This document shows, piece after piece, positions 9,297-17,633 of a stretch of 31,291 nucleotides of DNA. How positions within the stretch are numbered: position 1 is the stretch's first letter; every line of letters begins with the position of its first letter. The notes beneath the pieces were generated by a model. The model was given only the letters and a program-made list of their open reading frames with translations, ran no database searches and had not been told where the DNA came from. Made by a program: the position numbers and the translations under genes. This DNA comes from Tubiluchus corallicola (lineage: Eukaryota; Priapulida; Priapulimorpha; Priapulimorphida; Tubiluchidae). The stretch covers positions 1 to 31,291 of the forward strand of contig JAQGDQ010001640.1 in NCBI GenBank assembly GCA_030141605.1. The letters are read 5' to 3'.

Positions 9297-10077
9297 TGTC
9301 CTTGATAAAGCTTAAAAAATTCGTTTTCAAATTTTAAATCAAATACAAATGGTTCTATTCTGCAAAGACCTTGCGTTAGTAAAACTTGTAAAATTAAGCC
9401 CAGCCATTTTACGGTAAGTCGTTTGGAAAAAATACTTTTGCGGTAACCCAATTTTCCCATTCCCCCAATTCGTGGCAGATTCATACCTAGAACATTGAAG
9501 TTAAGAGCAGTGCCATTTTGTTGAAGAGAAATGAACATGATTGGTTTAATATCGGCGTCATACGGTCATTGATGACATAACAGGATGCAAGGCAACGATG
9601 TCACCTAACAAAGGAAATAATCATATCCCATAACAACGCTCTCACAGATGTGTCTCGACCTTCAATGCGATTACACGTGTTATTATTTTGCGAGACCCAT
9701 CTATTATACACAAGTGACTTTTTACAGCTGTTTTTACCTTTCTCTAGTGGAGAGGATGCTTCAACACCACCAAAAGCTTCCCTTTACTGTGCTTCTTGCA
9801 CTCCTTTGTTTAAACTTCGCTTTATTTCGTTTCTTTGTGTAAGTAATTTTCGTCTTGTCTTGTATTGTGTTTTACTGGTGACAGATACCAGCATTATTTC
9901 ATTTCTTTTTCATTTAGATTTTCATTATAAATTAACGTGTCCGATTTTTTTGTAGGTTTCGTTCTGTTTTATGAGATGTTTTGTCACTTTTGTGTCAGTC
10001 TGCTACAGCTAAAGGCAGGCTTCCTTATGAACTGACTTCCACCACTGTGGCTTCCAGTCACGTGTCATTTGTGCTGA
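9297..10077. other. No gene supported
   Basis: This is AT-rich sequence. The forward frame at 9650-9955 is hydrophobic and without motifs. The reverse frame at 9158-9538 overlaps the 5S-like sequence and is treated as a chance open frame. Confidence 0.4.
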
Positions 10078-11268
10078 GTGAGTTAAGACATTAGTTGAGT
10101 TGAGGACCAAGTTGAATTGTTAGGGAGTTGAGGACCCAGTTGAATTGCTAGTGAGTTGAGGACCAAGTTGAATTGTTAGTGAGTTGATGACCAAGTTGAA
10201 TTGTTAGTGAGTTGAGGACCAAGTTGAATCGTTAGTGAGTTGAGGACCAAGTTGAATTTTTAGTGAGTTGAGAACCAAGTTGAATTGTTAGTGAGTTGAG
10301 GACCAAGTTGAATTGTTAGTGAGTTGATGACCAAGTTGAATTGTTAGTGAGTTGAGGACCAAGTTGAATCGTTAGTGAGTTGAGGACCAAGTTGAATTAT
10401 TAGTGAGTTGAGGACCCAGTTAAATCGTTAGTGAGTTGAGGACCAAGTTGAATTTTTAGTGAGTTGAGGACCAAGTTGAATTGTTAGTGAGTTGAGGACC
10501 AAGTTGAATTGTTAGTGAGTTGAGGACCAAGTTGAATTGTTAGTGAGTTGAGGACCAAGTTGAATTGTTAGTGAGTTGAGGACCAAGTTGAATTGTTAGT
10601 GAGTTGAGGACCAAGTTGAATTGTTAGTGAGTTGAGGACCAAGTTGAATTGTTAGTGAGTTGAGGACCAAGTTGAATTTTTAGTGAGTTGAGGAGCAAGT
10701 TGAATTGTTAGTTGAGTTGAGGACCAAGTTGAATTGTTAGTGAGTTGAGGACCGAGTTGAATTGTTAGTGAGTTGAGGACCAAGTTGAATTGGTAGTGAG
10801 TTGAGGACCAAGTTGAATTGTTAGTGAGTTGAGGACCAAGTTGAATTGTTAGTGAGTTGAGGACCAAGTTGAATTGTTAGTGAGTTGAGGACCAAGTTGA
10901 ATTATTAGTGAGTTGACGACCAAGTTGAATTTTTAGTGAGTTGAGGACCAAGTTGAATTGTTAGTGAGTTAAGGACCAAGTTGAATTGTTAGTGAGTTGA
11001 GGACCAAGTTGAAATGTTAGTGAGATGAGGACCAAGTTGAATTGCTAGTGAGTTGAGGACCAAGTTGAATTGTTAGTGAGTTGAGGACCAAGTTGAATTG
11101 TTAGTGAGTTGAGGACCAAGTTGAATTGTTAGTGAGTTGAGGACCAAGTTGAATTGTTAGTGAGTTGAGGACCAAGGTGAATTGTTAGTGAGTTGAGGAC
11201 CAAGTTGAATTGTTAGTGAGTTGAGGACCAAGTTGGATTGTTAGTGAGTTGAGGACCAAGTTGAATTA
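10078..11268 (+). repeat. 28-bp minisatellite, about 42 copies
   Basis: The unit contains GTGAGTTGAGGACCAAGTTG followed by AATTGTTA and repeats head to tail at a 28-bp period. Most copies differ by one or two bases. Three units make 84 bp, so open frames on the reverse strand repeat every 28 residues; these are by-products. Variants (GATGACC, AATCG, AATTTTT) recur in order at 10181 and again at 10321, showing that a five-unit, 140-bp block was itself duplicated. Array edges are ragged, with an imperfect unit near 10078 and a break into unique sequence at about 11268. Confidence 0.97.
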
Positions 11269-11752
11269 CCGTTGTTCGTAAAAAAGCCAAAGAAATTACA
11301 AGACGATTACAAGCCTTACAACTTTTGAAATGTGCATTTTGAAATTGTGTACCTTCTTGTGAAACAAATGTAGGCAACAATGATTAAACCTTGGATAGAT
11401 TTTCACAGCAGTAGTAGCACAGACGTTTGACTGTGAATTTTATTTATTGAACTTCGGGAAGAAAATTGCCTTTTCTTCGTCTTTTAAGAATTGATATTGT
11501 CACACCAAAAAGCAAAAAAATTCTGGCTGCAGTAAACGATTTGTTCCAGTCACAACAGCTAGCATAGAGGTATTCGCACCAACCTAACACCAAACAGATA
11601 AAGTCAGTGACCAACATTTGCTCTCCGATTTTGATAAATTGGCCGATTAATAACAGGCGTCATACAATCTAATGACCCATGTGTGCAAACAAAATATTAG
11701 AACCTCTGCCAGTTCTTATTCTCTCTCTCGAAACCTATAATACTGGAGTGAT
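11269..11752. other. No gene seen
   Basis: This is AT-rich spacer between the minisatellite and the DUF3987-like reading. It contains the second copy of the 21-bp word found at 8691. Confidence 0.4.
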
Positions 11753-12570
11753 ATGGCGTACTCTCGCAGAAAAGTTTACATCACAGAATCAGAGATCAGA
11801 GACGCTCAAGCTAGGGCGCACAGCATATCAGCAAATATCAGAACTTTGTGTGGGATCGAACTGGGCGAGTATTTAGAATTATTAGCAGAGAAGAATACCA
11901 CAAATGCGCTGTTTATGTATGGCAACCTCCTTGGATTGACCGCCGGTTTGTTACCACATGACACATGAAAGTTTAATCATAATTAGAATCATAATTATAA
12001 TGATTGTTATCTCATAATCGTATATTGCATGATACATTAGATTACGAGTGATTGTTTACTCTAGTTACTAGTTACCTTAGTTACTCGTTGAATGTTTGGC
12101 CCATGTCTGGCTATCTGATTTACTGGCTAACTAACAAAGCAATGATTGGCTTTGCTAACATTATTGTACTTTTTTTTGTTTCAGACAAACCCAACTACTT
12201 ACTGTTTTCATTATCGCTGCTGGGCCACCATCAATGCGGGAAAACGATAGCTGAGAGTACAGTGATTACAAAGCCGCTGGCTCATATAGAGAAAACTGGA
12301 GAGGTAAACATATTGTTCAACAGTGGTACCAAAGAGGGACTACTGAAGCAAGTAGCCGAGAACGAACATCGAAACGTGCTTATTAGTAGCGACGAAGTAT
12401 GGATGTACCTTAGAGAGCAATGAGATGGTTCTGGGGAGGTGCAGTTGTTTGCTAGCGCTTGGAGCGGTGAACAGTCCGTCTCCAACTGACAACTAAAAAG
12501 AGAATATCGCTACCTCATGCAACATCTCAATAGCTGGGGCTATACAAACAGACTTGTACTGGGAACTTCT
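11753..12570 (+). pseudogene. DUF3987-like P-loop (primase-helicase-type) gene, two exons, broken
   Basis: The first reading starts at ATG 11753 (MAYSRRKVYITESEIRDAQ) and includes CGIELGEYLELLAE and LFMYGNLLGLTAGLL, stopping at 11966-11968. The second begins at 12185 after an excellent acceptor (branch-like CTAAC, then TTTTTTTTGTTTCAG). It encodes LLGHHQCGKT, a Walker A motif (GxxxxGKT), then VITKPL, SGTKEGLLKQVAEN and VLISSDEV, a Walker B-like strand with DE. This order is what I know from DUF3987 proteins, NTPases related to phage and plasmid primase-helicases. A weak donor CCG|GTTTGT at 11946 would join the exons in phase. A TGA at 12421-12423 breaks the second exon. The same frame continues with GEVQLFASAWSGE, which fits the next DUF3987 segment, then has a second stop at 12487-12489. 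The gene ends where a transposase fragment begins at 12570. It may be a host-captured gene or a mobile-element gene. Inactive as read. Confidence 0.55.
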
Positions 12571-12630
12571 TAGTAACTTGTATGGATATGAAGGCTGTTT
12601 TGCTCTCACCTTCCCTACAAGCTTCTGCTG
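12570..12630 (+). pseudogene. Short fragment of transposase-like gene A
   Basis: These 61 bases match 7948-8008 with five differences and encode LVTCMDMKAVLLSPSLQASA, the block around the presumed catalytic aspartate. On the left the fragment adjoins the DUF3987-like gene and on the right it passes directly into a LINE ORF1. It shows that element A is repeated and that this locus is a junction of at least three elements. Confidence 0.75.
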
Positions 12631-13246
12631 GACATGTGCAGCCTACTTCAGACATTCAAAAATTTGTAGAAGGATTCCAGAAGCAACTGACGTTCATTAG
12701 TAGCAAAGTTGTGAGGATTTATGACCTTATGCTGAGGTAACCAAATCGCAAGATTTTCTAAGCCACAAATTTGATGGTTTTCAAGAACAAATGAACAAGT
12801 ATCAACAAGACATGGAACATTTGAGAGACGAAAACAAGGTACTGAAAACTACTGTTAAAACATTACAAAACAGAATAAAAACTACCGAAAATGAACTAGA
12901 CAAACTAGAACAATATGAGCGGAGAGACACATTGGAGATAGCTGGAATTCCTGTAATTCCTCATGAAGTTACAAATGACATAGTGCTAAGTGTAGCCAGA
13001 AATATGGGAGTGGCATTGCACCTGCAAGATATTAGTACATCACATAGATTGGCAGCACGAAAAAATGGAGGGCCTCCGCGAATTATTGTAAAGTTCACAA
13101 GACGCGTCAAACGTGATGAACTTTATGGTACTAGAAGAAATGCCAGAAGCACTAAAAATCTTGACTATGCATCGTATACTGATAACCAGATCTACATCAA
13201 TGAATCCTTGACTTCAAACAAGGAGAAAACTACACAAACAATGTAG
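12631..13246 (+). pseudogene. LINE ORF1 (coiled coil plus RNA-binding-type domain)
   Basis: The early part reads IQKFVEGFQKQL up to a stop near 12738. A frameshift then leads into SQDFLSHKFDGFQEQM and the frame from 12791. Heptad-rich residues (about 1-45 of that frame) predict a coiled coil. They are followed by ERRDTLEIAGIP, DISTSHRLAARKNGGPP, RIIVKFTRRVKRDELY and NQIYINESLTSNKEK. This is the standard order of ORF1 proteins of animal non-LTR elements, which form the RNA-binding particle. The last segment (the FxxVWTKxGxIxxR part) is missing after the stop at 13244-13246. A related ORF1 lies at 26116-26810. Confidence 0.85.
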
Positions 13247-14023
13247 GCTATTAGTTGTAATTACGACTCAGATGATTCGAAGACTTAACACCACAGTGCA
13301 GTAAAAAACGTGCTATTTTAAAGACAAATTACTGAGGTTTAATTGAAACTCGAGTCTTAAAATTATCAGGGAATTTTTCACTAGGATACCTGCTGATAAT
13401 GTCAGTTTCAAAGTTGTCCCAACATGGAACATCTTGGAGCTTAAAATGTGTCGTGCAACAAATTTACTTGGAAATTATTAACGAATCAACAAAAAAGTCG
13501 AGATTATTTAGTAGATTATAGGTTATTAGATTCAACTGTTATTGTTCCAATTATTTTGTGTACTAATGAATACAGTTTAAACTGAAAAAGTCTCATTTAT
13601 TTTAAGTAATAATGGTAGCACATATATGTGAAATGTATTTAATCTTTATTTATTTGTTGTTTATTATCAGTACTCTATTGAAAGTACTCAATTAAGAATG
13701 TTTATACCCTAGCGTGGCTTTGGGGCTAATATGCAAGCACCACTTAAAGTGCAATGGCTTGGCCAAAGGCAGGTATAGTTATTCTATGGAGCAAACTGCA
13801 TCTGACTGATACTATCAATCGCGCAGACTTCCACATCTTAACAATTGATTCTTAAACACTTTAACATATAACAACAATGACATCTCAGACAATAACTTTT
13901 ATAATTTCTATTTGTAATAGATGCACTATAATGCACTGTAGCAAGCGTTAATGCACTGTAACAGTTGAGCAGATTCAAGGACTTGATAACACAGCATGTA
14001 AAAGCATGTTGTAGTTTAATTAA
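13247..14023. other. No complete gene; first copy of a diverged direct repeat
   Basis: Bases 13333-13440 match 14012-14118 at many positions (shared TTTAATTGAA/AGTTTAATTAA, GTCTTAAAAT, GATAATGTCA, ACATGGAA). Read as protein they give SLKIIREFF, ADNVSFKVVPTWN, which aligns with LKIINRLVL, SDNVNFKDVTTWN in the second copy. The remainder is AT-rich, with a triplicated TAATGCACTGTA-like word at about 13925-13963. No gene could be assigned. Confidence 0.4.
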
Positions 14024-14287
14024 GGTTCGGGTCTTAAAATAATCAACAGACTTGTTCTTGGCCCACCGGCATCCGATAATGTCAATTTTAAAGATGTCAC
14101 AACATGGAATAACTCGGACAGTAGCTTTCAAAATTTCAGTGAAGGTTACAAAGACTTATACGAGAAAGTGTTTCTAGCACGTACAGTGCCATCAGGTAGC
14201 TATACTTTGAATCAAAATACAGAAGCAGCTAGATTGGGGCTGAATTTCCAAACTAGGCCAGCACTTTTTAAAACCGTCCCAGAATGA
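14024..14287 (+). pseudogene. Unrecognised coding-like frame, second copy of the diverged repeat
   Basis: An 87-codon frame is open from just after a TAA at 14021-14023 to a TGA at 14285-14287, with no ATG at its start. It reads GSGLKIINRLVLGPPASDN, then KDVTTWNNS, EGYKDLYEKVFLARTV and LNQNTEAARLGLNF. The similarity to 13333-13440 is kept at protein level, which suggests both derive from one coding exon. I do not recognise the family. It may belong to a LINE or to the transposase downstream. Confidence 0.35.
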
Positions 14288-14426
14288 GTTACGTGGCTAT
14301 AGAAAATAAATGGAGGCTCAATGGGCCCACAGAGTCATCAGATCTGAGTCCGAAGGTCTGACCACATCTTGATTACTAGACATAACCAGAAATGTCGCCA
14401 ACCCAGACCTCAGTTAATAAGCAACG

Positions 14427-14618
14427 TACATCAGTGATTCTCTTAGCCAGACAATGAAACAGTTACTAACTTCAAGCAGGTGGATAGTTCAATTCCAGAA
14501 CTCTGAAATTTGGTTTTCACAGGAATTTTTACCAGCAATAAATGGCAAAGTCGATGTGGTATTGGCAGACTACCGGAATTTCAAGATTTCATATCCGTCC
14601 TTTTGCCGGCTTCAGTGA
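14427..14618 (+). pseudogene. Possible LINE ORF1 C-terminal fragment
   Basis: The frame reads TYISDSLSQTMKQLLTSSR, then IWFSQEFLP, and ends at TGA 14616-14618. YIxxxLxxxxxxLLxxxR resembles the YINExLT...R motif near the end of LINE ORF1 proteins, as in NQIYINESLT at about 13190. The match is short, so this is a weak call. Confidence 0.3.
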
Positions 14619-14639
14619 TAATTTTTAAAATAGCGGTTA

Positions 14640-15096
14640 AGGAGGCAGTTGAGTCTACATTTGGTGAGGTTGTTGAGGAATTCTAGGAATCACTTAAGCG
14701 ATTCAGAAAACATGTGTTTAACATTCAAAACCAGCATCAACACTGCAGAATGATAAGGCAACAGCTGGAGAATGACAAAGTTCTGCTTCATGTAGACTTC
14801 AGTGAAAACTACGTTTGCCGTTATAGTACTGAAATACAGTCTACACATTTTGGGGCCTCTCATACTCAGGCAACACTTCACACAGGTTGTCTCTATGCTG
14901 GCAGTGATACCCTGCCATTCTGCTCAATTTCATCATCAAGACAGCATGACCCAAGTGCTATATGGGCGCACTTGAGTCCAGTTCAATTAGTCAAAATTAT
15001 CCAGGTGTTGAAAAACATTTTTTCTGATGGTCAGGTGACACAGTAGCGTCAAAAACGAAAATTTTCATTTCTACTTGGAATTTTTTTGAAGCCTGT
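14640..15096 (+). pseudogene. Transposase-like gene B, DDE-type core (piece 1 of 4)
   Basis: The reading contains KRFRKHVFNIQNQ, then LLHVDFSENY, STEIQSTHFGASHTQATLHTG, SSRQHDPSAIWAHL and IFSDGQVTQ. I know this order (DFSENY, EIQS-HFG, TLHTG, RHDP-AIWAHL, FSDG...QYRQK) from an animal transposase-like family of RNase-H-fold type. Candidate catalytic acids are the Asp of HVDFSENY (codon at 14795), the Asp of FSDG (15026) and the Glu of NFFEA (15088). Defects are a TAG at 14684, a TAG in place of the Tyr codon after VTQ (15044-15046), and a frameshift before TWNFFEA. The reading is cut at 15096 by the LTR insertion and resumes exactly at 15584. Family name is unsure (possibly Sola-like). Confidence 0.7.
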
Positions 15097-15578
15097 CGCT
15101 TATTGTACGCGATTGTGGTATTATGTAATCTATTTAATTGTCAGTTTTCTACAAATGTTTTTTAGCTGCAGCCTCAATATGCCTCCTCATCTCCTCGTTT
15201 CCATGACTACTGAAAATTAGAATAAGTTTGGAAGAGAAGCAACTAGTGAACTTAATGTATTCTGCTATGAAAGAAGCCATGTAGATTTGATTTTGGTTTA
15301 ACATGTAGAGTATAGGTGACCTTTGCATGAATTTAATGTTTAATGTACCTTCCAATAGGAACTTGTATGTCTGGTCATGTGATTAGAGCTTGATTCTCCC
15401 AGGCATGCAAGTTCCAGTTGGTCTTGAGACAGCATTTGGAGAGGTTGAAAGTTTTCTACTGTAGTGGTATCATAATGTGTCATAAAAGTTTATAATGGTG
15501 AACATTGTACATTTTGCAATAAAATTGTTACAAGTTTTTTTTTACATCTGGTGCCGAAACCCGGGAATGAACCAGGGA
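15097..15578 (+). mobile_element. Single LTR plus primer-binding site inserted in transposase B
   Basis: The 482-bp insert is flanked by CCTGT at 15092-15096 and 15579-15583. Removing the insert and one CCTGT restores the transposase reading frame without a gap, so both edges are fixed by the host gene. The insert has an AATAAA at about 15520, a T-run, and ACA at 15544-15546 as the likely LTR end. A primer-binding site follows at 15549-15566, and the sequence continues to match tRNA-Phe beyond it. There is no second LTR and no coding region. A usual solo LTR would end at ACA; this one includes the primer-binding site at its 3' end. The class is probably BEL/Pao or Gypsy. Confidence 0.75.
15549..15566 (+). 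promoter_or_regulatory. tRNA-Phe primer-binding site
   Basis: TGGTGCCGAAACCCGGGA is the exact complement of the last 18 bases of animal tRNA-Phe(GAA) including the CCA tail, as I know that tRNA. CCA is added after transcription in eukaryotes, so the sequence was copied from mature tRNA. The following bases ATGAACCAGGGACC continue the complement of the T-loop and T-stem with one difference at tRNA position 58. Confidence 0.85.
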
Positions 15579-15583
15579 CCTGT

Positions 15584-15892
15584 CATGGAAAGGGAACTCC
15601 AGATGGAATAGGAGGCGTTTTATAAAGAACTGCAGACAGACTGACTAGGAGGGTGCCAATATTCCTACACCTAGAGAACTGTTTGAAGCACTGAAGAAAG
15701 CCACTTCAATAAAGCTTTTCTTTGTTGAAGACGAGGAAGTTTTGCATGAGAGTGCTACTATGAAATTAGTTGAAAATCACATAAAGACTGTAGCTGGAAC
15801 AATGTGCATACATCAAGTCATTGCAGTGGACTATATTAAGTTGCGTATTGTTAGTATGTTCAACAAGTCAAGATGGATGGACATGAACGTGT
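15584..15892 (+). pseudogene. Transposase-like gene B, piece 2 of 4
   Basis: The reading resumes with HGKGTPDGIGG directly after the insertion, then a TAA (about 15616), RTADRLT, a frameshift near 15645, and a frame with PTPRELFEALKKATSIKLFF, ENHIKTVAG and GTMCIHQVIA. HGKGxxDGIGGxxKRTAD followed by GTMxIHQV is the normal continuation of this transposase family after the third catalytic residue. The frame ends at 15892, where Gypsy-derived sequence takes over. Confidence 0.65.
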
Positions 15893-15895
15893 AAC

Positions 15896-15925
15896 ACTAT
15901 TGTCTCTACTATCTAGTTTACTTTA
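15896..15925 (+). repeat. 30-bp direct repeat, left copy (probable LTR end)
   Basis: This is identical to 17097-17126 and contains ATTGTCTCTACTATCTAG. The left copy stops exactly where the Gypsy primer-binding site begins. The right copy stops exactly where the transposase B frame can be read again. The simplest reading is that these are the 3' ends of the two LTRs of one degraded Gypsy element. Confidence 0.8.
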
Positions 15926-16288
15926 TGGTGTCAGATTAGTGCAGAGATAGAACCAACAATGAGAAACGCATTACCATAAATGGGAGTTTACCGGTACGTG
16001 ATGTGTTATCGAAATTTAGCGTGAAAAACTATTTATTATCGAACCAGATTCGTCGTTCTACATACAGCGTGACGGCGGTCGCGTTATCGTAGTGCGGATT
16101 GATACATGATTAGTAAAACGGTCTTTGATGTTTCGGAGTTATTTTTCAACGTTATTATCGAGACCCGTGGGGGATATTGGAAATGAGAACACAGCATACA
16201 TAAGATAAAATCGCGACGTGTACAGCAACGAATTTTTTTATACACGTGAACTGATAAATCACACAGACGTTAAACACACTTAAAGGAC
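15926..16288 (+). mobile_element. Gypsy-type leader with tRNA-Leu-like primer-binding site
   Basis: TGGTGTCAGA at 15926-15935 matches the primer-binding site complementary to tRNA-Leu(CAG), after which it degenerates. The remaining 350 bases to the gag ATG have no coding features and correspond to the untranslated leader. Only the 30-bp repeat and perhaps a few tens of bases upstream can be LTR, so the 5' LTR is heavily truncated. Confidence 0.6.
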
Positions 16289-17096
16289 ATGGCCGATAAA
16301 ATTCCAATTATCAACTGGTATGCTACAAACGTGGCAGAGGCATTCAAATTCTTTCGACAAAAGATGGACATTTTCTTCCAAATTAAAAACATTGAAGGGG
16401 AGAAACAGGTAGCATATCTGCTTAGAGGTGTGGATGATGAAGGATTATGCAGGTACAATTCATGGACGCTATCCGAAGAACAGAAGAGAGATCCAACACA
16501 CATTTGGAAGTGTTTGGAAGAACAATTAAAAGTAGCAGTGGAAAATTTTCGCGTAGCACGATTGCAACTTCATTACTTTTACCAAACTGAGCAAGATGCT
16601 GTTAAGGCTCTACCCTTTTTTGATGGAGAAAATGTTGCCTGGGAAAGCTATGAAGCCCAATTTTAATTATTAATGACTGCAAATAATTGGACTGATAATG
16701 AAGCTGGGACTTGTCTAAACGATTTCGTAACAAGGTGCCGTGAAAAAGCACTAATGTGCGACTTTACAGAACAGGAACGTTCTGAACGCATCACAGAACA
16801 AATAATAGCATCTACAGCGATACCAGAATATCAGAAATTCCTCTTGGACCAACCAAAAGGATACAGTTTGGATGATGCTTTAGAACATGGACGAACATTC
16901 GAAGCTGCAATAGTTAACCATCAACATTTACGAACAATGAATGCCAGTGCCAACAACTCAGCCATCAGTGAGAATGTTAGTGCAATCAAACGTAAAACTA
17001 AATAGAGAATCCAACAAACAGTGTGTAAATGTTGTGGGCGTGACCATCCTCGAGGAAAAGATTCGTGCCCAGCCAGAAATTCAACGTGCCTCCTCA
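16289..17096 (+). pseudogene. Gypsy-type gag with zinc knuckle and an extra gag module
   Basis: ATG 16289 sits in a good context (GGACATGG). The frame continues to the zinc knuckle with two stops only, TAA at 16664-16666 and TAG at 17003-17005. It reads FFRQKMDIFFQIKNI, YLLRGVDDEGLCRYNSW, then a segment LPFFDGENVAWESYEAQF and ANNWTDNEAGT, then LNDFVTRCREKALMCDF, TEQIIA, LDDALEHGRTFEA and CKCCGRDHPRGKDSCPAR. The FDGENxxWESYxxxF stretch (about 16594-16708) resembles the beginning of a different Gypsy gag and interrupts a normal capsid order without changing the frame. The gag ends inside the knuckle, where the 30-bp repeat begins; pol is absent. The knuckle resembles the one at 2197. Confidence 0.8.
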
Positions 17097-17126
17097 ACTA
17101 TTGTCTCTACTATCTAGTTTACTTTA
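17097..17126 (+). repeat. 30-bp direct repeat, right copy (probable LTR end)
   Basis: This is identical to 15896-15925. It joins the truncated gag knuckle to transposase B sequence, as expected if everything from the end of gag to the last 30 bases of the 3' LTR was deleted. Confidence 0.8.
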
Positions 17127-17433
17127 GTCATCTGGCTCAACACTCACAGCATTTATGTAAGGGATATTAGTTGTCCAACTTGCAAAGCAAAATGTGAATG
17201 TGTCTCCGTGGGAAAACTGTTGAATTGCTCAAACCGAAAACTTGGCAGTCAGTATGAGAGCCATGTACTGACAAGAGTCAGAAGCAACCAGAGTCTAAAG
17301 GAACTTACAGCCACAACAACTGATGAAATTTTTGAAGTCGGGAAATGGTGTCTTGTGGAATATGAGGAGAAATTTTATCCAGGAATTATTCAGCAGGTAG
17401 AGGAATCTGATGTGCAGCCCCAGTATACATGCG
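17127..17433 (+). pseudogene. Transposase-like gene B, piece 3 of 4
   Basis: The frame reads IYVRDISCPTCKAKCECVSVG, a cysteine cluster that in this family follows the GTMxIHQV block. After a variable stretch come EVGKWCLVEYEEKFYPGII and QQVEESDVQ. VGxWxxVxYExxxYPGxI is the small beta-barrel-like C-terminal motif of these proteins. The piece is cut at 17433 by a third insertion. This matches piece 2 as the next part of the same gene, so the Gypsy fragment between them is an insertion. Confidence 0.65.
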
Positions 17434-17633
17434 TGTTGTTAGGATTATCAACTTTATCCCTTTTGCAATGTTACCCTTTTGTTTTCAACTTCTTTGTTTT
17501 TGGGTTGCGCTCATCTTTCTAGTTACAACCTCGTTGCTTTGCGAGTTACAATAAAGTTGTTAAATTTATTCTTGTCGTCTTGGTGTTTGAGACAAAGCTG
17601 GTACATTCATTAATTAATGGTGCAGGTAGACTT
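17434..17633 (+). mobile_element. About 200-bp LTR-like insertion in transposase B
   Basis: The insert begins TGTTGTTAGG and is flanked by ACATGCG (17427-17433) and ACATGTG (17634-17640). It contains AATAAA at about 17551, and 30 bases later TTGGTGTTTGAGACA. The same arrangement appears at 8509-8550. TGG after an AATAAA-bearing tract suggests LTR end plus primer-binding site, but I could not match a tRNA. About 45 bases after that are unassigned. Boundaries are accurate to a few bases. Confidence 0.5.

Noticed and set aside
9158-9538. 126-residue open frame on the minus strand
   Set aside because: It overlaps the 5S-like sequence and has no recognisable motif. The plus-strand 5S match explains the conserved-looking part.
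10652-10867. Repetitive 71-residue protein on the minus strand
   Set aside because: It arises from reading the 28-bp minisatellite in three-unit cycles; other stretches of the array contain stops.
10078-11268. CRISPR-like array
   Set aside because: The units are directly adjacent with no unique spacers, and the genome is eukaryotic.
15549-15583. A tRNA-Phe gene on the minus strand
   Set aside because: Only the T-arm and acceptor 3' strand are present, and CCA is included, so it is a copy of mature tRNA from reverse transcription, not a tRNA gene.
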